Source: Acidobacteriaceae bacterium (lineage in GTDB: Bacteria > Acidobacteriota > Terriglobia > Terriglobales > Acidobacteriaceae). From it: 5,564 nt of DNA. Both the position numbers and the translations under genes were made by a program. The stretch's first letter is position 1. Every line of letters begins with the position of its first letter. The stretch is from the NCBI GenBank assembly GCA_027311125.1, contig DAICZO010000073.1, positions 1 through 5,564 on the forward strand, written 5' to 3'. Positions 1-5,475 of the stretch are shown here, one piece after another. The notes under the pieces were generated by a model that had not been told where the DNA came from, searched no databases, and saw nothing but the letters and a program-made list of their open reading frames with translations.

Positions 1-240
1 GTTTTTACCAGCGATGAGGATTTTGGCTCCGGCGTAGGCGGGGTTGTTGAGGACGAAGTCGGGGTTGGGTTGTCCGGCGGCTTCGCCTTCCTGAATGCGG
101 CGCCAGTCGAAGAAGAGAAACTCGCCGTAGCCGGTGCGCTCGATGCGCTTGAGGAACTGTTTGGGGATGATCTGATCGGTATCGATGTTGGAGATATCGA
201 TGGGTGCGGCGATGGAGGTGAGCGTGTTGATGGCGATCAT
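1..240 (-). CDS. leuD: 3-isopropylmalate dehydratase small subunit, 5' part only (runs off left edge)
   Basis: This is the small (swivel-domain) subunit of isopropylmalate isomerase, which with LeuC converts 2-isopropylmalate to 3-isopropylmalate in the cytoplasm. I translated the minus strand from the ATG at 240-238; it stays open for 80 codons to the window edge, against about 200 residues for the family. The recognisable LeuD signature is present: an N-terminal segment containing NIDTDQIIPKQFLKR (about residues 18-32), then GYGEFLFFDWR (about residues 37-47), a PNPDFVLN segment, and the start of the ILIAGKN stretch that precedes the active-site loop, which lies outside the window. Its ATG overlaps the TGA of the GyrI-like gene by 4 bases (ATGA). 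The upstream purine-rich run (AAAGAAAGCGAG) is only a weak ribosome binding site, so translation may depend on coupling to the gene before it. Family assignment is firm; completeness cannot be judged. Confidence 0.95.
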   Translation of the reverse strand, partial: MIAINTLTSIAAPIDISNIDTDQIIPKQFLKRIERTGYGEFLFFDWRRIQEGEAAGQPNPDFVLNNPAYAGAKILIAGKN

Positions 241-722
241 GCTTGCTCGCTTTCTTTTGTTGGTGCGATGAGGGGCCAGCTCAATTCGGTACGGAATTCG
301 GCGGAAATTTTGGTTGTGCCCTGGTTGACGATGTAGTGCTCGTAGATATGGTTGGCGGAGGCGTGGCCGTGCTGTGTGATCCAGTCGCTGAACTGATGCC
401 AGGCGTTGGGCAGACCGGGGTAGTCGCCGTGGTAGATGGTGCGGGCGACGGTACTGGCTGGCCAGAGTCCGCGCTGGACACGGCCGACCGGAACGAACGA
501 GCTATCGACGGGGATGCAGGCTTCGAAGTCGAAGTCGCCCTCGCTGAGTGTGAGGTGGTGGGCGAACCAGGGAACGATGGGCAGACCCTGAGCCTTGACG
601 GCAGCGAATAGCTCAGTCAGGGTGGGGGGCAAAACTGCGTGCATCTCGGTGCGCGGAATCTTGAGATGGATGAACGCGTAGGGTAGTGCTTCGGTTTGGA
701 CGATTGCGGGAGGATTGATCAT
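237..722 (-). CDS. Stand-alone GyrI-like (AraC effector-binding type) small-molecule-binding protein
   Basis: A 161-residue cytoplasmic protein that looks like a single GyrI-like / AraC_E_bind domain with no DNA-binding domain. Visible family features are an N-terminal strand-helix unit, the DFDFEACIPV segment (63-72) typical of the strand before the central turn, a second repeat with VARTIYHGDYPGL and an aromatic-rich helix (92-115), the conserved Tyr-Glu pair in IYEHYIV (Glu128, usually in the ligand pocket), and the closing FRTELSWPL (143-151). The family includes regulator ligand domains (BmrR, Rob, SbmC/GyrI) and stand-alone forms, some reported as hydrolases of cyclopropanoid compounds; the ligand here is unknown. 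The start at 722 overlaps the leuC stop by 4 bases (ATGA) and is preceded by GGGAG at a suitable distance. It sits between leuC and leuD, an unusual place. Assignment rests on pattern recognition without a search. Confidence 0.8.
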   Translation of the reverse strand: MINPPAIVQTEALPYAFIHLKIPRTEMHAVLPPTLTELFAAVKAQGLPIVPWFAHHLTLSEGDFDFEACIPVDSSFVPVGRVQRGLWPASTVARTIYHGDYPGLPNAWHQFSDWITQHGHASANHIYEHYIVNQGTTKISAEFRTELSWPLIAPTKESEQA

Positions 723-2146
723 GGGCGGAACTCCCAGGTGCGAATGTCAGTGAAGTGGCCGGTGATGGCTGCGGCTGCGGCCATTTGGGGACTGACGAGA
801 TGGGTGCGGCCACCGCGGCCCTGGCGACCTTCGAAGTTGCGGTTGCTGGTGGAGGCGCAGCGTTCGCCGGGGGCGAGGATATCGGGATTCATGCCGAGGC
901 ACATGCTGCAGCCGGGTTCGCGCCAGTCGAAGCCCGCGGCTTTGAAGATCTGGTCGAGGCCTTCTTTTTCGGCCTGGGCTTTGACATGCTGGGAGCCGGG
1001 GACAACCATGGCGTGGACGGTGGGGGCTACGTGATAGCCGCGGATGACGGCGGCGGCGGCGCGGAGGTCTTCGATGCGTCCGTTGGTGCAGGAACCAAGG
1101 AAGACGCGGTCGATCGTGATGGCTTCGATGGGAGTGCCGGCCTTGAGGTCCATGTAATCGAGGGCGCGCTCGAAGTTTTTCTGGTCGGCTTCGGACGCGT
1201 TGGGATCGGGCAGGGGGACGGTGGCGTTGATGCCGACGACCATGCCGGGTGAGGTTCCCCAGGAGACGGTGGGGGTGATGTCGGCGGCGTCGATGAGGAG
1301 CTCGCGGTCGAAGATTGCGCCGGCGTCGGTTGCAAGTTGCGACCATTGGGCGCCGGCGAACTTCCAGTCGAGATCGATGGGAGAGAAGCGACGGCTCTTG
1401 AGATAGGCCATGGTGGTGGAGTCGGGAGCGATCATGCCGGCGCGGGCTCCGGCTTCGATGCTCATATTGCAGATGGTCATGCGGCCCTCCATGGAGAGGG
1501 CGCGAATGGCTGATCCGGCGTATTCGATGACGTAGCCGGTGGCTCCGGCGGTGCCGATCTGGCCGATGATGTGGAGGACGATGTCCTTGGCGGTGACGCC
1601 GGGGTGGACGGTGCCTTCGACTGCGATGCGGAAGGTTTTGGGCTTGTCCTGAGGGAGGGTCTGGGTGGCCATGACGTGCTCGACCTCGGAGGTGCCGATA
1701 CCGAAGGCGAGTGCGCCGAAGGCTCCGTGGGTGGAGGTGTGGGAGTCACCGCAGACGATGGTCATGCCGGGCTTGGTGAGGCCGAGTTCGGGGCCGATGA
1801 TGTGGACGATGCCCTGATTGGCGTCCTGCACGTCGTAGAGTTCGACACCGAAGTCCGCGCAGTTTTTGCGGAGCGCCTGAATTTGTTTGGAGGCAATCTG
1901 ATCGACGATGTGGAGACGATCCTGGACGCTGGAGGTGGGGACGTTGTGGTCGACGGTGGCGACAGTGCGGTCGGGGCGGCGGAGCTTGCGGCCAGCCATG
2001 CGGAGGCCGTCGAAGGCCTGGGGGCTGGTGACCTCGTGGACGAGATGCAGATCGATGTAGAGGATGGAGGGTTCGCCTGCGGGCTCTGCGACGAGGTGCT
2101 GCTGCCAGACTTTTTCAAAGAGGGTGCGAGGTGCTTGGGTGGTCAT
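719..2146 (-). CDS. leuC: 3-isopropylmalate dehydratase large subunit
   Basis: The catalytic large subunit of isopropylmalate isomerase, an aconitase-family [4Fe-4S] enzyme acting with LeuD in the third leucine-pathway step. The product is 475 residues, close to the usual 465-475 of bacterial LeuC. Cluster ligands are all visible: Cys353 in FLGSCTNGR and Cys413/Cys416 in GCSMCLGMN. Other family hallmarks are ATVDHNVPT (63-71), the CGDSHTSTHGAFGALAFGIG block (132-151) and the C-terminal SNRNFEGRQG followed by HLVSP (435-453). The start at 2146 is chosen because it gives the normal N-terminus (TLFEKVW) and has AAAGG about 7 bases upstream; it overlaps the stop of the exported-protein gene by 4 bases. 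Its own stop overlaps the next gene's start in the same way. No key residue is missing, so it should be active once LeuD is supplied. Confidence 0.98.
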   Translation of the reverse strand: MTTQAPRTLFEKVWQQHLVAEPAGEPSILYIDLHLVHEVTSPQAFDGLRMAGRKLRRPDRTVATVDHNVPTSSVQDRLHIVDQIASKQIQALRKNCADFGVELYDVQDANQGIVHIIGPELGLTKPGMTIVCGDSHTSTHGAFGALAFGIGTSEVEHVMATQTLPQDKPKTFRIAVEGTVHPGVTAKDIVLHIIGQIGTAGATGYVIEYAGSAIRALSMEGRMTICNMSIEAGARAGMIAPDSTTMAYLKSRRFSPIDLDWKFAGAQWSQLATDAGAIFDRELLIDAADITPTVSWGTSPGMVVGINATVPLPDPNASEADQKNFERALDYMDLKAGTPIEAITIDRVFLGSCTNGRIEDLRAAAAVIRGYHVAPTVHAMVVPGSQHVKAQAEKEGLDQIFKAAGFDWREPGCSMCLGMNPDILAPGERCASTSNRNFEGRQGRGGRTHLVSPQMAAAAAITGHFTDIRTWEFRP

Positions 2147-2817
2147 GATTTGGCCTTTGCTTCGGGTACGGGCTGGATACCGAGAGTTGCGGGTGCGACC
2201 TGATGCGGGGTTCCGTCAGGGTCTACGAGAATGGTGGCGGTGATGTTCTGCCGGGTAGTGCTGCCGGAGGAGGGTTGCTCGGTCCAGCGGGCGAGAGTGG
2301 CTTTGAGCGCTGCGGGGACCTCGGTCTCATCGATGGTGCGGTTGGTGAAGAGCCAGAGGGTGTAGTCGGCACCGGGCTGTCCGGGGACTTTGTTTTCCTT
2401 GGTCCAATCGATAGCGGCGAAGGCAATGAAGGGATTATCGACGCCAAGATCGATGAAGAGGAGGCCGCGCGAGGGGCAGAAGTCGGGGACGCATCCGGTG
2501 ATGGAGAGGAAGCGGTTCTGGTCGAGGACGACCTGGCTGGGTACGCCGAGGAAGTCCATGACGGTATCGGCGAGGGACTGGTTCTCGTTCCAGAAGGTCT
2601 GGCGGGCGGTGAGGTGGTCGCGCAGAAAGGGTTTAAAGCGCGGGTCGTGGATGAGTTCGCTTTCGCGGCCGTCGGGTGCGGGGTTGGCGAAGGGAGCGAG
2701 CCAGGAGAGGTCTTCTTTCTGGACTTGCCTGGCGTGATGCTGGGGAAAGTGGAACTGGGCGCGGCAGGTCGTCGTCAGGGCGAAGGCAAGAGCGGCGAGT
2801 TGGAGAGTGCGGCGCAT
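2143..2817 (-). CDS. Exported 224-residue protein with an Ivy-like cysteine loop
   Basis: This protein is not a leucine enzyme. The ATG at 2817 begins a classic signal peptide: MRR, a hydrophobic run (residues 5-16), and a probable signal peptidase I site after CRA (Ala20), so the mature protein is likely periplasmic. The Cys at 18 does not sit in a convincing lipobox. The mature part holds just two cysteines, Cys109 and Cys114, in GCVPDFC. From recall, this C-x4-C loop and the flanking strands resemble the lysozyme inhibitor Ivy of E. coli (CKPHDC, then about 20 residues ending in a small-Phe-small-x-Ile-Asp strand; here FAAID, 133-137). The preceding FKPFLRDH helix also fits. The Ivy inhibitory His is replaced by Asp here. 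The frame stays open upstream to 3099, inside leuB, but with no better start. No good ribosome binding site precedes 2817. The stop overlaps leuC (ATGA). CDS confidence is high; Ivy relationship is tentative (about 0.45). Confidence 0.8.
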   Translation of the reverse strand: MRRTLQLAALAFALTTTCRAQFHFPQHHARQVQKEDLSWLAPFANPAPDGRESELIHDPRFKPFLRDHLTARQTFWNENQSLADTVMDFLGVPSQVVLDQNRFLSITGCVPDFCPSRGLLFIDLGVDNPFIAFAAIDWTKENKVPGQPGADYTLWLFTNRTIDETEVPAALKATLARWTEQPSSGSTTRQNITATILVDPDGTPHQVAPATLGIQPVPEAKAKS

Positions 2818-2956
2818 GGAGTGAGGTGATCTAGTCTCAGGGGCTGATGCCCGAGGTTGATTGCTGGTTAGGGCCAAGACCGAAGCCTTGGGTTGCCGGG
2901 AACAATTGCGACTGCAAGAGCAAACAGAAGTTGTGGAGCAGGTGCTCCGTTGATGG
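2818..2956 (-). other. 139-base intergenic gap between leuB and the exported-protein gene
   Basis: No gene is supported here, although one minus-strand frame happens to stay open across it. The gap contains a perfect 6-base inverted repeat near the leuB end (2935-2948), a 5-base inverted repeat CCAAG/CTTGG at 2874-2878 and 2887-2891, and a 4-base GGGC/GCCC pair at 2841-2852. I see no convincing -35/-10 pair for an internal promoter on the minus strand, but one cannot be excluded. This is the longest break in the cluster, so it is the most likely place for internal processing, attenuation or a secondary promoter. Confidence 0.5.
2935..2948 (-). terminator. Short hairpin just downstream of leuB (possible weak terminator or RNA-stabilising stem)
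   Basis: On the minus strand GGAGCA-CC-TGCTCC forms a perfect inverted repeat, read as a 5-base stem with a 4-base loop. It begins 8 bases past the leuB stop codon. The following sequence (ACAACTTCTGTTTGC) is only moderately T-rich, with no real U-tract, so strong intrinsic termination is unlikely. Partial polarity or 3' protection of the leuAB message is possible. Confidence 0.3.
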
Positions 2957-4069
2957 TTAGACTGCGTGCATGGATTGGCGGCGGTCGATGGATTCGACCA
3001 GAGCCTGGTGGACCAGTTTGCCCATCTCGTGGGTGGTGATGGTCTGGGTGGTGCCTTTGGCGGCTGCCTGGGCGATGTCGGGGGTGCGGTAACCGGCATT
3101 GAGGACGGTGTGGACGGCTTGCTCTACGGCGCGGGCGTCGGCTTCGAGGTGAGCGGAGTGGCGGAGGACCATGGCAGCGGTGAGGATGGCGCCGAGCGGG
3201 TTAGCTTTGCCGGTGCCGGCGATGTCGGGTGCGGAGCCGTGTACGGGCTCGTAGAGGTTGACGGCTCCACCGATGGTTGCGGAAGGCAACATGCCGAGTG
3301 ATCCGGTGATGACTCCGGCTTCGTCGGAGAGGATGTCGCCGAAGAGGTTCTCGGTGAGGACGACGTCGAAGTTACGGGGGATGTTCATGAGGTGCATGGC
3401 CATGGAGTCGACGAGTTGGTGTTCGAGGGTGACGTCGGGATAGTCCTTGGCGACTTCGGTGACGGCGGCGCGCCAGAGCTGGGAGACTTCGAGGACGTTG
3501 GCCTTGTCGACGGAGGTGACTTTTTTGCGGCGCTTGCTGGCGAGTTCGAAGGCGATGCGGGCTACACGGACGACCTCGGCCTTGGTGTAGCGCATGGTGT
3601 TGATGGCTTCCTCGGTCTCGTGGTTCCACCAGCGGGGCTGGCCGAAGTAGAGGCCGCCGAGGAGTTCGCGGACGAAGAGGATATCGACATCCTGCGTGAC
3701 CTCGGGACGCAGGGGGGAGCTGGCGCTGAGGGCCTGGAAGGCAAGCGAGGGGCGGAGATTGGCGAAGCCGCCGAGAGCCTGGCGGATCTGGAGGAGTCCG
3801 GCCTCAGGGCGCTTGTCGGGGGTGAGGGCGTTGAACTTGTTATCGCCGACGGCACCGAGCAGGACGGCGTCGGAGTCGAGCGCGGCATCGAGAGTGGCGG
3901 TGGGGAGTGGGGAGCCAGAGGCGGTGATGGCGACACCACCGATGAGAGCTTCGGTGAAGGTGAAGTCGTGGCCACCAAGCTCGGCGACGGCGCGGAGGAT
4001 CTGGGTGGCTTCGTGGGTGACTTCGGGGCCGATGCCGTCTCCGGCGAGGACTGCAATTTTGAGGCGCAT
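2957..4069 (-). CDS. leuB: 3-isopropylmalate dehydrogenase
   Basis: LeuB oxidises and decarboxylates 3-isopropylmalate to 2-ketoisocaproate with NAD+ and a divalent metal. The product is 370 residues, normal for bacterial LeuB. The start at 4069 gives the canonical MRLKIAVLAGDGIGPEV N-terminus. Substrate-binding arginines are visible in NLRP (Arg105) and VRELLGGLYFG (Arg134), the latter also carrying catalytic Tyr141. Lys189 lies in VDKANVL, metal ligands in VDSMAM (Asp221) and NLFGDILSDEAG (Asp245, Asp249). The EPVHGSAPDIAG segment (274-285) has the Asp/Ile pair expected for NAD+ rather than NADP+ use. The stop is TAA. An AGGA about 10 bases before the ATG is a usable but slightly distant ribosome binding site. 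It lies 86 bases after leuA and 139 bases before the exported-protein gene on the same strand. Confidence 0.98.
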   Translation of the reverse strand: MRLKIAVLAGDGIGPEVTHEATQILRAVAELGGHDFTFTEALIGGVAITASGSPLPTATLDAALDSDAVLLGAVGDNKFNALTPDKRPEAGLLQIRQALGGFANLRPSLAFQALSASSPLRPEVTQDVDILFVRELLGGLYFGQPRWWNHETEEAINTMRYTKAEVVRVARIAFELASKRRKKVTSVDKANVLEVSQLWRAAVTEVAKDYPDVTLEHQLVDSMAMHLMNIPRNFDVVLTENLFGDILSDEAGVITGSLGMLPSATIGGAVNLYEPVHGSAPDIAGTGKANPLGAILTAAMVLRHSAHLEADARAVEQAVHTVLNAGYRTPDIAQAAAKGTTQTITTHEMGKLVHQALVESIDRRQSMHAV

Positions 4070-4155
4070 GGAGGAAGATTCCTGGGGGGCGATGGCCCTT
4101 GTTGTGGGTGGTTCTTATGGCACGATAAGGAGCTGTGCCCTGCTGCACGATGTTG

Positions 4156-5355
4156 CTAGGAGACGGTTGTGACGGGGGCTGCCTTGGCGGGGTGTAGCAG
4201 GCCGAGCAGGTCCTGGTCGTAGATGGATTTTTTGCGATCGGCGAGTTCCGTGAAGCGTGCGTAGACCTCGTCGAGTTGTTCACGAGTGAGTGGGTGGCCG
4301 AGTTTTTCGAGGCGGTCGGCGAGGGCGCGGCGGCCGGAGTGTTTGCCGAGGACGAGGTTAGTGTGGCCGGCGCCGACGGACTCGGGGGTCATGATCTCGT
4401 AGGTGAGGGGGTTAGCCATCATGCCGTGCTGGTGGATGCCTGACTCGTGGGCGAAGGCGTTGGCCCCGACGACAGCCTTGTTGGGGGAGCAGCCGAAGGA
4501 GATGCACTCTGCCAGCATCTGGCTGGTGGGGTAGAGCTCGGTCATGTTGAGGTGGTGGGTGTAGGGAAACTTGTCGCGGCGGACCATGAGTGCGGCAGCG
4601 ATCTCTTCGAGTGCGGCGTTGCCAGCGCGTTCGCCGATGCCGTTGATGGTGCACTCGATCTGGCGGGCTCCGCCCTGGACGCCGGCGAGGGAGTTGGCGA
4701 CTGCCATGCCGAGGTCGTTGTGGCAGTGGGTGGAGAGGATGACCTGTTGCTGGCCGTCATCCCCGACGATGCCGGGGACACTGGACTTGACGAGACGGAA
4801 GAGTGCTTCGTACTCGGCGGGGGTGGTGTAGCCGACGGTGTCGGGGATGTTGATGGTGGTGGCTCCGGCCTGGACGGCGACGGTGATCATCTGGATGAGG
4901 AAGTCGTGGTCGGAGCGGGTGCCGTCTTCGGTGGAGAACTCGATGTCGTCGACGAGAGAGCGAGCGTAGCGAACAGACTCGGCGGCCTGATCGAGAGCCT
5001 GCTGTCGGGAGATGCGGAGTTTGTACTCGAGGTGGAGATCGGAGGTGGCCAGGAAGACGTGGATACGGTTGCTGGGGGCGGGCTCGATGGCGCGAGCGGC
5101 GGCCTCGATATCTTCACGTTTACAACGTGCGAGCGAGGCGATGCGGGTGCCGCGAACCTGGGAGGCGATGGCACGGACGGCGTTGAAGTCACCCTCGGAG
5201 GCGATGGCAAAGCCGGCTTCGAGGACGTCGACGCCGAGGGTGCTGAGCTGGTGGGCCATACGCAGCTTTTCGTCGAGGTGCATGGTGCATCCGGGGGACT
5301 GTTCGCCGTCGCGGAGGGTGGTGTCGAAGAAGACGATCTGGTCAGGAGCTGGCAT
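4156..5355 (-). CDS. leuA: 2-isopropylmalate synthase, short form lacking the leucine-sensing C-terminal domain
   Basis: LeuA condenses acetyl-CoA and 2-ketoisovalerate, the committed step of leucine synthesis. In the 410-residue numbering from the upstream ATG at 5388, the TIM-barrel catalytic domain shows FFDTTLRDGEQSPG (20-33), HCHNDLG with the metal-binding HxH (221-223), and NGIGERAGN (249-257). The linker subdomains follow, with FAHESGIHQHG (312-322) and LGKHSGRRAL (348-356). The protein ends about 12 residues after ADRKKSIYDQDL, where roughly 500-560-residue LeuA proteins enter the allosteric LeuA_dimer domain. I prefer the start at 5355 (399 residues), directly before PAPDQIVFFDTT, because the upstream ATG at 5388 lies inside a palindrome; ATGs at 5388 and 5382 remain possible, and none has a clear Shine-Dalgarno. 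Operon context favours LeuA over homocitrate or citramalate synthase, which are also short in this superfamily. It is probably controlled by the divergent LysR-type protein. Confidence 0.92.
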   Translation of the reverse strand: MPAPDQIVFFDTTLRDGEQSPGCTMHLDEKLRMAHQLSTLGVDVLEAGFAIASEGDFNAVRAIASQVRGTRIASLARCKREDIEAAARAIEPAPSNRIHVFLATSDLHLEYKLRISRQQALDQAAESVRYARSLVDDIEFSTEDGTRSDHDFLIQMITVAVQAGATTINIPDTVGYTTPAEYEALFRLVKSSVPGIVGDDGQQQVILSTHCHNDLGMAVANSLAGVQGGARQIECTINGIGERAGNAALEEIAAALMVRRDKFPYTHHLNMTELYPTSQMLAECISFGCSPNKAVVGANAFAHESGIHQHGMMANPLTYEIMTPESVGAGHTNLVLGKHSGRRALADRLEKLGHPLTREQLDEVYARFTELADRKKSIYDQDLLGLLHPAKAAPVTTVS

Positions 5356-5383
5356 AGGAACGGGTACTCTCGATCTGGACATT

Positions 5384-5404
5384 ATCATAACGCAGGCTTA
5401 TGAT
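5384..5404. promoter_or_regulatory. Candidate LysR-type operator: perfect 7-base inverted repeat with T-N11-A core
   Basis: ATCATAA-N7-TTATGAT is a perfect 7+7 inverted repeat separated by 7 bases. Its core, T5388 to A5400, matches the T-N11-A dyad typical of LysR-type binding sites, in the form ATAA-N7-TTAT. It lies between leuA and the divergent lysR-type gene, about 70-90 bases upstream of the latter's start, and covers the most upstream leuA ATG. Its position would suit autorepression of the regulator, control of leuA, or both. The operator role is inferred from symmetry and context only. Confidence 0.55.
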
Positions 5405-5416
5405 GGCCGAAAGAAC

Positions 5417-5424
5417 TATCATAA
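5417..5424. promoter_or_regulatory. Third TATCATAA half-site in the divergent control region
   Basis: TATCATAA here repeats exactly the left arm of the neighbouring dyad (5383-5390) in the same orientation, with starts 34 bases apart, about three helical turns. LysR-type tetramers commonly bind one strong dyad plus a weaker neighbouring site, so this could be the second contact. The reverse strand of the same stretch reads TATGAT (5423-5418) and TAGAAT lies at 5432-5427, both one base from the -10 consensus for leuA, though no good -35 accompanies either. Confidence 0.35.
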
Positions 5425-5465
5425 ATTCTAATTGAGGTATTCGGGAGCAGAGACTGTTTCCGAGT

Positions 5466-5469
5466 GGAG
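5466..5469 (+). promoter_or_regulatory. Ribosome binding site of the lysR-type gene
   Basis: GGAG lies 6 bases before the GTG at 5476. An in-frame TGA at 5470-5472 rules out any earlier start, so this site and the GTG together fix the beginning of the protein. Confidence 0.7.
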
Positions 5470-5475
5470 TGAGCA

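Noticed and set aside
1571..2203. Plus-strand open frame of 210 codons antisense to leuC
   Set aside because: Same Gly/Asp/Val-rich shadow pattern over the iron-sulfur enzyme gene; no domain recognisable.
2818..3099. N-terminal extension of the exported protein up to an ATG at 3099
   Set aside because: It would overlap the end of leuB by more than 140 bases, is Pro/Ser/Arg-rich without motif, and would bury a clear signal peptide that begins at 2817.
4072..4083. AGGAA-GA-TTCCT palindrome just upstream of the leuB start
   Set aside because: The two-base spacer cannot form a good hairpin, and its symmetry may be chance around the ribosome binding site.
4119..4139. GGCAC/GTGCC inverted repeat between leuA and leuB as a terminator
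   Set aside because: Five-base stem with an 11-base loop and no U-tract; too weak to call, and leuB needs read-through.
3392..4159. Plus-strand open frame of 255 codons antisense to leuB
   Set aside because: Low-complexity acidic/glycine composition and complete overlap with a confident leuB make it a shadow frame.
4447..5403. Long plus-strand open frame of 318 codons antisense to leuA
   Set aside because: Its translation is dominated by Gly, Asp, Val and Glu with no motif, as expected from the complement of GC-rich codons of a real gene; leuA on the other strand has full family motifs.
5389..5475. Leucine leader peptide or T-box attenuator ahead of leuA
   Set aside because: The 87 to 120 bases upstream contain no run of Leu codons in a short open frame, no T-box-like element and no terminator stem.
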